Assembly: GCA_035772405.1 (NCBI GenBank)
Contig: JAYKKM010000439.1
Span: 7,917,501 to 7,981,500, forward strand
Source of the DNA: Chrysogorgia sp. JL179-B06
Taxonomy: Eukaryota > Cnidaria > Anthozoa > Scleralcyonacea > Chrysogorgiidae
Direction of reading: 5' to 3'
Length of the DNA: 64,000 bases
Both the position numbers and the translations under genes were made by a program. This document shows, in pieces, positions 32,735-43,957 of the stretch. Position 1 is the first letter of the stretch. Every line of letters starts with the position of its first letter. The notes under the pieces were generated by a model. The model did no database searches and had not been told where the DNA came from. It was given only the letters and a program-made list of their open reading frames with translations.

Positions 32735-33690
32735 GAACGAGAAATGAAGGATTGACCCTTGAGGGACACCATGTGTAATTAGTTTGGGACTGGATAGGTG
32801 GTTTCCAATTCTAACTGATTGATATCGATCCGAGAGATAACTTTTAAACCATTTTAAAGAAGATGCTGAGATACCAAGATTATCAAGCTTGTCAAGTAGA
32901 ATGCCATGACTAATACTGTCAAAAGCCTTTGATAAATCTATATTAGTATCACAGCGGTGATATTCTTCTCGTCCATTTGTTTTAGTATGTAATCTGTAAT
33001 CAGTAGTAAAAAGATTTAAGGTCTCGATAGAATGAAGTTTCCTGTTCCCACTTTGGTGTTCCGATAGCTTTTCATTATCTGTTGCACGTTCACAAAGTTT
33101 AGATAAAATAGGTAGTAGGGAAATAGGACGGTTATTGAGTCCTTGTTCTGGATCGAGGTCGTTTTTAAGTGCAGCTATTACCTCCGCTACTTTGCTACTG
33201 GAAAAGGAGCCGTCTATCAGATTTGTAATCTGGTATATGACTTTTACTATCTTTAAGAACTTTGGCTGAGATCTTGTCTATGCCAGGTGATTTATTGAGT
33301 GGAAGCTCGTCAATTAATTGACTAACCTGCAAGGGGGTTACCGGCTGAAATTCAAACTGTATCGAATTTTTGTAATAGAATTTCTGTATCGGGCTAGTAA
33401 GTTTACTAGGTAAGTCAAATCTTTGAACAATCTTAGTTGCCTCTGCAGCTGTATTTCGACCGACACTGACAAAATAGTTAAGTTCCTCGGCCAAAACTTC
33501 TTTAGTTTTCGAAGATTGATTTCCATAATGTTTGTCTTTAGGTAAACAATGTCGAATGGTTTTCCAAAGAGCGTTTGAATCTCCCTTGTTGGTAAAAATT
33601 TCATTTTGGAAAAATTTGATTTCAGCTTTTTTTAAATTTGATTTGACACTTTGTCGTAGAGATTTGTATCTTTCTCAATCCATAGGGTTT
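32735..33690 (-). pseudogene. LINE reverse-transcriptase fragment
   Basis: Read on the - strand in several frames it gives LPLNKSPGIDKISAKVLKDS, then NNRPISLLPILSKLCERA, a motif A relative (DLSKAFDSISHGILLDKL), LKWFKSYLSDRYQSVRIG and THGVPQGSI (motif B). The sequence stops before the YADD box. These are reverse transcriptase motifs of a Jockey/CR1-type LINE. Frameshifts near 33,190 and 33,500 and loss of both ends show a dead fragment. Confidence 0.8.
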
Positions 33691-34780
33691 CGAGTAGTTC
33701 GAACCACTTCAAACAATGGTCACGTAATTATATCAGGTGACATAAACGGAATAGGACGTTTGTATCTGGCGGTTATTTCCTTGATTGGATTGCAAATTTC
33801 AAAATTCGAAAATTTCAAAAACATATTTCCAAAATTTCAAGTGTACTTTGCAAAAACTCGAAAATTTCTAATTTGAAATGAAATGAAATGAAATCGTGTT
33901 TTGAAAACAAATTAATTCATGAATAAATTAGTCTGGGATTTTTGTCTCCGTCGCTTGACGTGTTTGACGTACCCTAAATCCGCCTCTGATATATATATAT
34001 GTATTCTAACACTCAAAATTTTCCTTCACCATAAATCCTTTCTATATATATATATATATATATAGATAGATAGATATGATCATCACTAGGAATCATACCC
34101 AAGTACTGTATCACTATCTCAGAAGTCGACCTTATTGAAATGTAGCGTAATGTATGCTTTTTGTATAACTTGGAAGCAAAATAAATATTTCATAAACTCG
34201 ATATATCTATCTTCTTTGTCTCACTAAGCGCACCCCTTTGTTTCATTCCTATACGCGTGCTCTCAGGTGAAATATGCAAATATCAACCGTAGGAACGTTT
34301 TGAATGTAAGAACCCGTTTAGTTTATATTTTTCTATGTACACACGTTCTTCGCTCTGCCTTCCAAAGCGTTTCTTCCTGATAGAAATACCGTACTCTATA
34401 CACAAAAGTGAAATAAACGACGGTTCTGCCAAAATGATTCTCCATCTCTTCGTAAATGTGGTGGAAACACAGGTTTATAGTCGAACGCTGAACCTACAGA
34501 TTCTGTCGAACGCTTAAGCAGTCGTACAACTCCCGATGAGAGTCAAGGAGTCGGAAGTGAAATCGGAATGACTCGGAAGGAACAACTTATGACATTTTGG
34601 GTTGTAAAGGTGGAAGAGGTTAGGGTTAGGGGAACTATGAGGGATGTGACGCGTTCTTAACGCTAATTACTTTTGTGCATAACTTTTTCGTCACACCGTT
34701 CGTCACTTCCGTTCGCAACGCACGTTTGTCACAACGTTCACCACGCTAATTGAACCGTTCGTAACGTCTTTGCTCTATGA
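33691..34780. other. Unassigned sequence
   Basis: Contains a (GAAAT)n stretch near 33,875-33,895 and short (TA)n with (GATA)n at 34,043-34,072. From about 34,690 to 34,830 there are degenerate CCGTTCGTAAC/TTGTATTG repeats. No gene is supported. Confidence 0.4.
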
Positions 34781-34849
34781 TTGTATTGTACCGTTCGTAA
34801 CCGTTCGTATTGTATTGTATACCGTTCATACGCTATGTATGAGTGTGCG

Positions 34850-35170
34850 GGTATAGGGGTTACCTACTTAACCCTGTGCAAGCAATTAAGAGTCATCTTT
34901 GCGAATTTCAGTCAAATGTCATACATGTCTAACAGACTAAACGCAGCTCTACAACTATCATGTGAAAGGACCAGCGCTGATGATCAAACATTTACATCAG
35001 AATGTGTAAGAAACCATTAATGTGAAGTTGTCGAAGTGTGTATCAAGGGAAAGCCTTTGCCTGACAGTGTATGTGGTACCGATCATATGCTCCCCATTGC
35101 CGAATCAAGCAATTACTATATAGATTGGAGCAGACCAGTATTAGAACCAGACCAAGTTGCAAATAAGGGT
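34850..35170 (+). pseudogene. Broken ORF of unknown family
   Basis: One register on the + strand runs from about 34,850 to 35,170 with a single TAA at 35,018-35,020. Before the stop it reads MSNRLNAALQLSCERTSADD then QTFTSECVRN. After it comes CEVVEVCIKGKPLPDSVCGT, then DHMLPIAESSNYYIDWSRPV. Composition (regular Cys, charged and aromatic residues) looks protein-like rather than random. I do not recognise the family. It may be a decayed exon, a processed pseudogene or a transposon gene piece. Confidence 0.35.
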
Positions 35171-35738
35171 ATTGTTTTAACAGTTATCGCAATCAAAATC
35201 TTGGATTACCTTCAGCTTGTTAATCGTATTTCGAGAGTTATTTATTTAATGATAATGTGCAATGAAACCCTTTCTAAAGTGTATATTAATATCGAGCGAA
35301 AATATACATGAAATCGGATTCTCAACGAAGATCTGAAAGTGTTATTCGTGTTTGTTTTAAATGTCACCAATGGCCAGCATGAAAGAACGCAAGTTTGTGT
35401 ATGATTGATACATCGATCTCACCGATAAACAGAAGTTTGTCTCAGCTATGATCATATTTTTCTTTTTAACAAAAATGTATATGTGTATTGACAGCGTAAT
35501 TTATGTTATTCGAGCATTAGAAATTATTCGACTAAAAATTGTTTAAAAGAAATGAAATTTAAAACATGGCCATGCTACTCTGTTATTGTTTTTCTTACAT
35601 GTCTTTCAAAGTCAATCTAAATTATAAATTATAAACTTTAATTTCCGTATTTCCTCAGTTTAGATTTTAACTTGGATCAAGGCTATTATAAATATAGGTA
35701 ATCATATGATAGAGAGTGCAATTAAGGATTTACACGAC

Positions 35739-35793
35739 CGGTGATATTTGAAAATTGTGACAAAATTTGGTACAATTTTCAAATATCACTATA
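35739..35793. repeat. Short hairpin
   Basis: GTGATATTTGAAAATTGT is paired with ACAATTTTCAAATATCAC around a short loop. The stem of about 18 bp is almost perfect and is probably a MITE remnant. Sequence on both sides (35,171-36,012) holds no recognisable gene. Confidence 0.65.
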
Positions 35794-36012
35794 GTATTTG
35801 AGAAAACACACAGTGCAGTTTCATAAACACTTCTTTAATCTTCTACTCTCCTTCTTGCTCCCTCTTCCTCGTGGTGCCTACGTCACTCTCCAAATAAGGT
35901 CAATGACGCTCTTACTAGTGTAAATCTTTAAATGCACGAGCAAAATCATATGATTGCATGTTTATTATATGCGTGACAAAATTAATTGTCTATAATGTTC
36001 AACGTTTCTTAA

Positions 36013-36519
36013 AGTGCCACTAAACTCGACATTTTTTATTGTCTGATGTGGAAGAACTTTTAAAATGATAAAGTAACTTCTTTTGAAGATTTTCGTTTCT
36101 TTGCTTTCTTTTTGAGATATATCAGTTCGTTTGATATGAAAAATGTCCGGAATGTACGACACACATGCATAATGACTTATTGGAGAAATGTGTGTATCTC
36201 TTATTTCTCGAACGAAATCCTTGAAAATCGAGAGGTTTGGTCGGTGTTGTGGGAGAAACACGCACACGTGTTATTCACACTTTAGTGTTTTTATTTGATG
36301 AACGCAAAGATATATAACATTCTCTGATAACTCATCGGACATTTTTCGTATCAAACAAACTGATATATATATCTCAAAAAGAAAGCGAAGAAATGAAAAT
36401 CTTCAAAAGAAGTTACTTTATCATTTTAAAAGTTCTTCCAAATCAGACAATAAAACATTTTGAGTTTAGTGGATAAAAACGCAAGAAGCCTCTGCGGAGG
36501 AGAGTGGTTTAGTGGCACT
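36013..36519. mobile_element. 507-bp foldback element flanked by TTAA
   Basis: AGTGCCACTAAACTCGACAT at the left is mirrored by an inner GAGTTTAGTGG and by a terminal GTTTAGTGGCACT at the right. The long inverted arms (about 36,025-36,150 and 36,338-36,475) share GACAATAAAACATTTT, GAAGTTACTTTATCATTTTA and CTTCAAAAGAAG. TTAA lies directly outside both ends (36,009-36,012 and 36,520-36,523), consistent with a TTAA target duplication. No transposase is present. Confidence 0.75.
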
Positions 36520-37312
36520 TTAACCGCATCATCTGGAAGTTTGTTAGCCACAAACAAAATAACTAGAATGCTCGCGTTCACAAACACAACCAAAGTGACA
36601 AACACAACCAAAAAGTCATCTTTATTTAGTAAATATTCACATACTTACTGAACGAATAACAAGTCATACGCTTCGTATTAATTCAAGCTTTTAATAACGT
36701 AACCTCCATTTTTCTTTATTTTTAAAAAACCCACCAAAAACCTACTTGTATACTGAACTGTGATTGGCCCAATTTGGCCAATTGTGATATACTAGCCTAG
36801 TTTTCATTGGTTGCTTAAGGAGTGCGATTACAGCCACTAAAGGGTGCGATTTATGATTAATCGTACTCTTGGGAACCAATAAGATTGTGGCATTTGTGAG
36901 TAGTTATTACAGAGGGGATATAATTAGCGAAATAATTGTACTCCTCTCGACCAATCAGAACGCAGTAATTTTGTCATGCATATATAAGTTTTGTTATTAT
37001 AGATGGTGCATGATGTTCCAAAAGTATATTTTCACTGACCTCAAATTATGACTTGGTGACAATTCACATTTGAACAATTTTAGTCTGAAATTGAGTCACG
37101 GATTCTTTCTGAGGATCTTTGGAGATGCCTGTTGATCGCTTTAAGGATTAAAGGATTTTTTTTCAAAGGACAATCCTTAAAAGCCGTTCGAGAATCCTGT
37201 AAGAATTTACAATAAATCCTTGCAGGATTTTTAGAAAATTAACAAAATAATAAACAACCGTCTGGTAATAAGATTTGTATTGACATACTGTAATTGTGAT
37301 TTTTCACTTCAG
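36520..37312. other. Sequence upstream of the Ig1 exon, no supported gene
   Basis: AT-rich with several TGATTGG/CCAAT-type motifs (36,761-36,960) and no recognisable coding stretch. It leads into the polypyrimidine-poor acceptor TTTTTCACTTCAG at 37,312, so it is probably UNC5 intron. Confidence 0.4.
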
Positions 37313-37651
37313 GGTCTAGGTTAGATTTGTGGTATATTGCTGACGTTAAGGGTTCCACAGTTGATCTATTATGTCGTGGAAATACTTATGGAATTGTTTT
37401 GCTAATAAAATGTCCTGACATTGATGTTGAAGAAGATAACAGCATCGTGAAATCTAGGAAGATTATAAATCAGACAACTAGACATTTTAAAGAGCAACGA
37501 AAACAGAACAAGAAAAGATCCAAAAATGTAAATCGAACTATTTCCTGGAAAGCCATTGGAGACAAACAGACATTTTCCTGTACCTGTAAAGGCTGGCATA
37601 ACTCTGTTTTAGTTGCCACAAGTAATGTTATTAACGTCGTTAACGTTCCAA
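37313..37651 (+). CDS. UNC5: UNC5-like netrin receptor, Ig1 exon
   Basis: The exon is bounded by CTTCAG at 37,312 and A|GTGAGT at 37,651, both phase 1, and is 339 bases long. It encodes an N-terminal immunoglobulin domain of the UNC5 type. The B-strand-like VDLLCRGNTYGIVLLIKCPD carries the paired cysteines characteristic of UNC5 Ig1, and FSCTCKGWHNSVLVATSNV resembles the WCQCVAW-type F strand. Between them is a long, very basic insert (about 25 residues around KEQRKQNKKRSKN) not usual for the family. Ig1 and Ig2 of UNC5 receptors bind netrin outside the cell. The upstream exon must end in phase 1; a candidate is at 19,783. Domain assignment rests on the cysteine pattern and the context of the following exons. 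Confidence 0.8.
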
Positions 37652-37946
37652 GTGAGTATTAGAGAAATTAAAAATCAGCAGTTAAATTTTAATGATTTCC
37701 AAAAGTGTAGTTTTAAAGGGAGCTAAACTTTATGTTTGGAGTGTGCTGATCCTTTTTACTTGACGTCAAAATGGCCAGTGACAGTGCAACACTAAACAAC
37801 AACCTTTATCATGTCGATACTGATGAAGAATAACTATGTATATGTACACTATAGGGAATACACCGTTATAACATTTAATTTGCATTCCACCATTGCTTAT
37901 ACGGAGAGCAACACTTTTATAACACAAGCGTATTTACTGTTTTTAG

Positions 37947-38234
37947 AAATTCCAAAGAAGAAAATGATAATAACAGAAAGGTTATCTCCTACAAAATACA
38001 TTTGGCTAAAATGTCGTATATCAGGCGGACGGAAACTCCACGTCCATTGGTTTAAAAATGGAAGACAACTAAAACTAAATAGAATAACTTTGATTAATGG
38101 TGTTAAATATAAAAGATCGAAACATTGGTTGAGAATTAGCACAGCTGTTGCAAGAGCATCTGGTAACTACACATGTGTTGCCTGGAATGAGGCTGGAAAA
38201 AAATTCGGACGAACCTACAAAGTCACAATTTATG
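37947..38234 (+). CDS. UNC5: UNC5-like netrin receptor, Ig2 exon
   Basis: The exon starts after TGTTTTTAG and ends TATG|GTATGT; both borders are phase 1, giving 96 codons. It encodes one I-set immunoglobulin domain: WLKCRISGG (first Cys), HVHWFKNGRQL (core Trp), HWLRISTAVARASGNYTCVAWNEAGKKFGR (the D.G.Y.C-type F strand with the second Cys). NYTC is also an N-glycosylation sequon. This is the second extracellular domain of UNC5. Some 295 bp of intron separate it from the Ig1 exon. Confidence 0.9.
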
Positions 38235-39218
38235 GTATGTTGAACCTCTTTTTGTTATACACATTCTGCTTGTAGATGGTAAAGAGTAAAGTGCGAGGGA
38301 GAGTAATGAGCTTATGAACGCGCAGAGCAAGGAAGAATAAAGAGCGTGGGAACGTAAAGAGCAAAAGTAAAAACCTGGGAACGAGAAAAAGAGAGTAAAG
38401 GATAGGGTATCTGGTATGCATTCCTTACATGGAAGTTGATTGACGAACAAATTGAATATAACGTTGGAAGTGTTTCATCTTAACACCCCGCCAATTTCAT
38501 CCTAACCATAACTCCCCGCCAAGAGTTTCACCTTAACACTAAGCCCCCGCTTACAGTTTCATGCAACCGTAACCTAATTCTCGCCTATAGTTTAATTCTA
38601 ACCCTAGCCCTAACTCCCGCCTAGAGATTTTCTCTTTATCGCCCACCTACCTCCACTAAGAGTCGCATTACACTTATAGATAAACGTAAGACATAATACT
38701 TGTGAGCTTCATTAATTAATTAATTCATGAAATGATGATTGCGCTTGCGCATACAATGTATTTCCTCGTCAATGTCATGCATTTGCTCTTCGGCCACTTC
38801 CATATATATGGAATACATAAATAGTAAGTAAGAGAGAGTAAAGTTCCAGGGAACGTAAAGAGCAAAATTATATGTTGATGTACAAGTGTACTAAAATAAT
38901 AAAAGGTAAAAAAAACACAGGGGAGGGTTATGGTTAGAATGAAACTTTAGGGGAGTTAAGAAGATATGTAACTCAGGCTTGGACTGGCCATTGTGCCATC
39001 TTGTGCCAGAACAATGGCTAGCTATTCTTCTCGCTCAACCAGCTATTGTTCTGGCAAAAGATGGCACAATGGCCAGTCCAAGCCTGATGTAACTTAAGGA
39101 TAATCCTTAATTCATATGGGACACTCAGTTGGTCCGCCATGTTTGGCTTTTTCCCCTACCAAAGACCAGAACATAGTCCTCCAGTTATATATCCCATTAA
39201 GACTATTTTGTTTTGTAG
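38235..39218 (+). other. UNC5-like gene, intron with CCTAACCC-rich repeats and a foldback element
   Basis: The intron opens GTATGT and ends TTTTGTAG. At 38,480-38,640 a degenerate unit of about 35 bases containing CTAACCCTAACTCCCGCC and AGAGTTTCA repeats four or five times. Related motifs are at 1,735 and 52,953. A 113-bp foldback (38,974-39,086) pairs CAGGCTTGGACTGGCCATTG with its complement around an interrupted centre. Confidence 0.7.
38974..39086. mobile_element. 113-bp foldback MITE in the UNC5 intron
   Basis: The arms CAGGCTTGGACTGGCCATTG, then TGCCATCTTGTGCCAGAACA, are matched on the right with one or two mismatches around a loop of about 20 bases. No coding content is present. Confidence 0.75.
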
Positions 39219-39341
39219 TTCCCAATGACTTCCATAACAGCACAGAACGTCGCCATGATAACACTACCAGTAAAGGTAAAGCTGACTCTTCCAGCAACGT
39301 CTGTCAGAATGGATTTGCAGTTAATGACACCACATGTCCAG
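39219..39341 (+). CDS. UNC5: UNC5-like netrin receptor, extracellular linker exon
   Basis: The exon lies between TTTTGTAG and G|GTAAAG, is 123 bases long, and has phase 1 at both ends. It encodes 41 residues that are Ser/Thr/Asn-rich with three N-glycosylation sequons (NST, NTT, NDT) and two cysteines (VCQNGF and TTCPG). It occupies the place where UNC5 receptors normally have one or two thrombospondin type 1 domains but lacks the WSxWS/CSVTCG pattern. It is probably a stalk. The exon could be incomplete evidence of an EGF-like fold, but the spacing is too short for one. Confidence 0.7.
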
Positions 39342-40588
39342 GTAAAGTGCATGTCAAACAAACGGATCTTCAGGCTATGCTAAAAATAACTACTTTTTAT
39401 ATTGAAGTATATAGTATATGACTTATCCCTCGCCCGATCAGGCTAGGGTGATAGTCTTGACGGGGTAGTACAATGTCCGGTCGTGTACAATGTCCGGTCG
39501 TTTGGGGCAAATCATTTCTTCCATCAACCGCGGTTGTCTTGGTTACGATGACAAATTTCACGGGGCAGAAAGTGGGTAAACAAGGATATTTATGGATCTA
39601 CAAGGATATTTATCTAAGGTCGTGAGCCGGGAACATTTTGTATTGAAAACTGGAAAAAACGTGAAATGAGTAATTTAAATAACGAATGGCATAGAAGCTG
39701 CACGAGCATACATAGGTGTCATGGCGAAAAACAAAAACGCGAGACTGTCAATCAGTTCATCACGAAATCACTCTTTGAAGGGCTTTCGCTCGAAACGTTG
39801 AATAGTCCTCTTGGCTCTTACACACGATTTCTTACATGTATTTCTATAACACTACCTATAGTGCCTATATACACAGTACGCAGAACAACATTTTTATCGT
39901 ACTCTTCAATAAAACAACCCATACATGTTGATGTTAGTCATGTTAGTCATGTTATTTTGAAATACTTAACAGAGAGATTTATGCTATGTACCATTAGAAA
40001 GCCAATGAAAAATCACAGTGATGCAAATTTCAAGTTTGTACCTATCGTGGAACAATTTAAAAATTTGAATGTGTGTTAAACTTTTGAAAAATTTTGATTC
40101 ACTTCATGGAGAGAGTTGACAACTATACACCATTGGAAAGCCCTTGAACAACGACAATTAAATATGAAGTAGGAAAAATTTGAACTGGTGTGTAATGTTT
40201 TCAATGTTTACAATTTTCAAAAGATATAATTTGGACACATCATTAATTAAATCCATGCAGTTCAAAATATATACCATACAAATTTTGAGATTGCATGTAC
40301 AGTAGGTTTATTATAATATTTTATTAAAATTATAAACACTATGCTTGATAATTAGCCTATACAGTACTGGTAGATTAGGGTGCTAAAACATACAGACTAT
40401 ACTGGGGTTTATACGACCTTGGCCTGGCCTACACTTTTGTAGCATGAACAAGCGTTACAGTACTGTATACCTGTCAGTGTTAATATATACACTGGTGCAG
40501 TGAATAAGGAAGAGCTCGGAGTATGAGACAGACTACAGTATATATGGATGATTGTCATGCAAGATCATGATATCCTCAGAAAAATTAC
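39342..40588 (+). other. Start of the 20.4-kb UNC5 intron, no exon seen
   Basis: Begins GTAAAG. A decayed hammerhead-like string GAAGGGCTTTCGCTCGAAAC lies at 39,777-39,796 without the CTGA box. CAATGTCCGGTCGTGTA is tandemly duplicated at 39,470-39,500. No thrombospondin-type exon is visible. Confidence 0.5.
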
Positions 40589-40637
40589 TGTGTCCCGGAC
40601 AGGAATTGAACCTGTAACTTTATGATTGCTGGTGTCT
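40589..40637 (-). mobile_element. tRNA-derived SINE fragment
   Basis: On the - strand it reads like a tRNA T arm plus acceptor (ACAGGTTCAATTCCTGTCCG onwards to GGGACA). The D and anticodon parts are diverged. Only the B box half is convincing. Confidence 0.5.
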
Positions 40638-40897
40638 TGCCGAAATGTATAAAATTATCATATGAGTTAAAAAATATCATATGAGTTAAAAATAGACGTT
40701 AATTCCGTGCGGATGTAGAGTGTTAAGGTTGAAAATAAACCTGAGCGAGCTAACATTGTTTGTGTTCGTTATCACCGAAACATTTTTTGAGGATGGTGAT
40801 GTTTATCGTCTTTTTGTTTCTCCGGGAAGTAAATATTACAGGATTTCCAGATTAAGTTACGCGAACTATAATCAATATTCACCTGTCGGTATATATA
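40637..40897 (+). repeat. Direct repeat of about 240 bp, copy 1
   Basis: TTGCCGAAATGTATAAAATT through GTGCGGATGTAGAGTGTTAA, CCTGAGCGAGCTAACATTGT and TTCTCCGGGAAGTAAATATT to CACCTGTCGGTATATA recurs at 43,589-43,823 with nearly no changes. This copy carries an extra 24-base duplication (TATCATATGAGTTAAAAA) and a two-base AT insertion. Both copies end in TA repeats. In copy 2 the LINE ORF1 follows, so this is probably the LINE's 5' untranslated region. Confidence 0.8.
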
Positions 40898-40972
40898 TAT
40901 ATATATACGTGTAGGTTTTGGTCTACGAAATGCAAAGAGTGCTCAACAACGTATAGTTAGAGCAAATAATAG

Positions 40973-41292
<320 letters not shown>

Positions 41293-41550
41293 TATATATG
41301 CATGCTAATTCAAAATCCAACAGCTGTTAAACTGTTTAAAAATAATCTAACCATTGAGCTACCAAGACTCAGATGGAGAGTGAGGTTACAATGTCCTGAT
41401 TCAATTTATATATGTATACTGCCTACTGTATGTGACGGTGTATATCAACACATCCAAGCATTAGTGATATATAGTAACTGCCACATAGGCAGTACATACA
41501 TCATTCGAATCAGTACATCATTGTAATTACCTTCTCTCTCCATCTGGATA

Positions 41551-41645
41551 TCGATGCCTCAATGGTTAGAGACCATCACTGGCAATCAGAAGGTTATCAT
41601 TTTTTCAACCGGGATATGGTCTTAATTGACGTCCATGTATTGTAA
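41551..41645 (+). mobile_element. tRNA-derived SINE fragment
   Basis: GATGCCTCAATGGTTAGAGAC resembles an A box region, followed by GGCAATCAGAAGGTTATC (matching the 20.1-kb SINE), a damaged B box (TTCAACCGGGAT) and CGTCCATGTATTGTAAACTG. It is a diverged member of the same family. Confidence 0.5.
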
Positions 41646-43212
41646 ACTGGTATGTATTCCAGAAATAATCTTTGTTTACTCCATCCATTATATAACATGT
41701 TAGGACTACAGTAGATGGCCTAGTGCGCCACAACTTATTGTGTCTGTTAATAGGCTTGGGCAATGCTGTCCTAGGCTTACAATGTAAAATACAGCTTATA
41801 TACTAAATATGGCAGCAGAAATTATTAAGGATTGAACAATTACTGTGTCAGCTACAGTTTGGATCATTGTCGACAAGCATGATTGCATGGCATGTCATCT
41901 TGAATATAGTTGTTATATATGTGCTGATATAATTTAGATACTATAGTACAAGTATAGAATGCCATGTGCTTTTCTACATGGCTTTTGTATTAATAACCAT
42001 CAAAATATGGTATCTGCAATCTGCATTATTATTATTATTATTATTATTAACAAAAATTAGTAATACAATAATATTTATACAGGATATAGCCCCTTCAATG
42101 CTAACACTGGTATCAATATATGGGGGTCTTAATTGTTTCCTAACAAACTATATAAACTATAAAAATATATTCATATATGTACAGTAACTCATTACAAAAA
42201 CTCATTTTAACTCAAAAGTTATATATCCTGCACATATTGTCAATTAAGGCAATTGATAATGGTGCTTTATGTATGAACAGATTCATTGAGACATGGAAAA
42301 TAGTTCTTTAGATATGTTAAAATGCCTTCACAGAATTTTTAAACTAGCATTACACAATGTATCTTTCTTCTAATTACAAAAGGTACCAATCCTAGGATTA
42401 CTATTAACCGATCAGTTTCAAGTCCCGAGTTAGGAATGATCAGTTTCCCTGCCCTGCGACCTCTCAAGAGCATCAAATATTACGTTATATCCACATCCAT
42501 GCCAGCTTGACATCACAGTAGTCCAATGTGGGTAGAATTACTGTATCAACTTACTGTATATAATCTATCTACACCAACAATCGGGGTAGAATCCCTAATA
42601 CGTCTTAGTAAACCCAATTTGAATGGACCCTATAGATTTGCACTATATATATGCACCACCTATTTGATTTTTTAAAGGGCACAGCCATTGCATGATAAAG
42701 ATGCACTTTCTTACTTCAAGTTTCAACAGCCTTTGGTGTCTTTTTCATGAATCATCAACAATGAGTGTGAAAAAAGTAATTTCTTTCTTAGTGATATTGA
42801 TGGTAGAAACAGCACTATACTTCCCCACTATACTGTTGCTGCACCCAAAAATTAAAAAAGATTGGGGTTCATGTATTTTGTTTGATGTTCTATGAAACAA
42901 TTAAATTCAGACAATACAAAGCTTTCAGCGATATTGTCCACTAGAAATTTATTCAGTTTGGCAAATGAACGGGCTATTATCTAATTCAAGTAAAAGAAGT
43001 GCTGTAAGCAACTACCTGTACACTATAAAAGTTTCAAACAGAAAGCGGGCGAGGGGTTGTTGCGGATACGTATTTCTAGTATGTATATATTCTAAGGATT
43101 TATAAATAGTTTAATCGAGTGAAATGAATGCCAAATATTACTTGTAATATACCCAAAATCTTATCCCGGCATTACCACCGCTATATATACAGAACTTGTG
43201 ACTTTAAGCAAC
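41646..43212 (+). other. UNC5 intron, unassigned
   Basis: AT-rich with (ATT)n at 42,025-42,048. Small open frames (41,966-42,187, 42,692-42,895) have no recognisable domain and no splice context that fits the gene. I see no exon. Confidence 0.4.
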
Positions 43213-43390
43213 GCCCTCCGTAGTTCAGTGGTCAGAGCACTGCATCACGGGTTCAATTCCAGCCGGAAGGTCTTGAAGTTGCATTTTTCGCAACTGGTCC
43301 CGGTTTGGTTTTAAAATGTATATTATCTCGAAATTTTCCTTCACATATACCTTGTATACAAGTGATCACTTCTGCTAAGTTCTGAAAAGA
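43213..43390 (+). mobile_element. tRNA-derived SINE
   Basis: GCCCTCCGTAGTTCAGTGGT, then CAGAGCACTGC, has a tRNA A box; GGGTTCAATTCCAG, 11 bases later, is a good B box. The anticodon arm has been deleted, so it is not a tRNA gene. A body with TTGCGAAAAATGCAA-type inverted sequence (GTTGCATTTTTCGCAACT) and CCCGGTTTGG follows. Confidence 0.65.
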
Positions 43391-43479
43391 ACTGGATATA
43401 ATATATAAAAAGAAGAAATAGGAGAACTTCAATGTGTCGAAAAATACTTAAGTAAGAGTACTTATTTATATCCATTGAC

Positions 43480-43515
43480 AACGTTTCGGACGATGTGTCC
43501 TTCTTCAAGTCAGAT
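43480..43515 (-). ncRNA. Degenerate hammerhead motif
   Basis: On the - strand TTGAAGA, GGAC-ACATC-GTCC stem-loop II, then GAAACGTTGTC. The leading C of the CTGANGA box is displaced, so catalysis is unlikely. The location just upstream of a repeat ending in (TA)n is typical of the pseudo-LTR fragments here. Confidence 0.4.
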
Positions 43516-43588
43516 GGAGAATGAGTTCAACGCGCGCGATATATATGAATGTATTAGCATAAGAAAGCGTGCATGTAAATTTTAAAAG

Positions 43589-43945
<357 letters not shown>

Positions 43946-43957
43946 TTATAGTTAAAT

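Noticed and set aside
39770..39800. Hammerhead ribozyme on the + strand
   Set aside because: GAAGGGC...GCTCGAAAC is present but the CTGA half of the core box is missing (TTTGAAG).
41302..41526. ORF continuing [12 protein letters not shown] as an exon
   Set aside because: The first 50 bases are a repeat flank shared with 51.26 kb and the rest has no domain or splice signals.
43213..43271. Functional tRNA gene
   Set aside because: A and B boxes are good, but the anticodon arm is deleted and the acceptor ends do not pair, so it is a SINE head.
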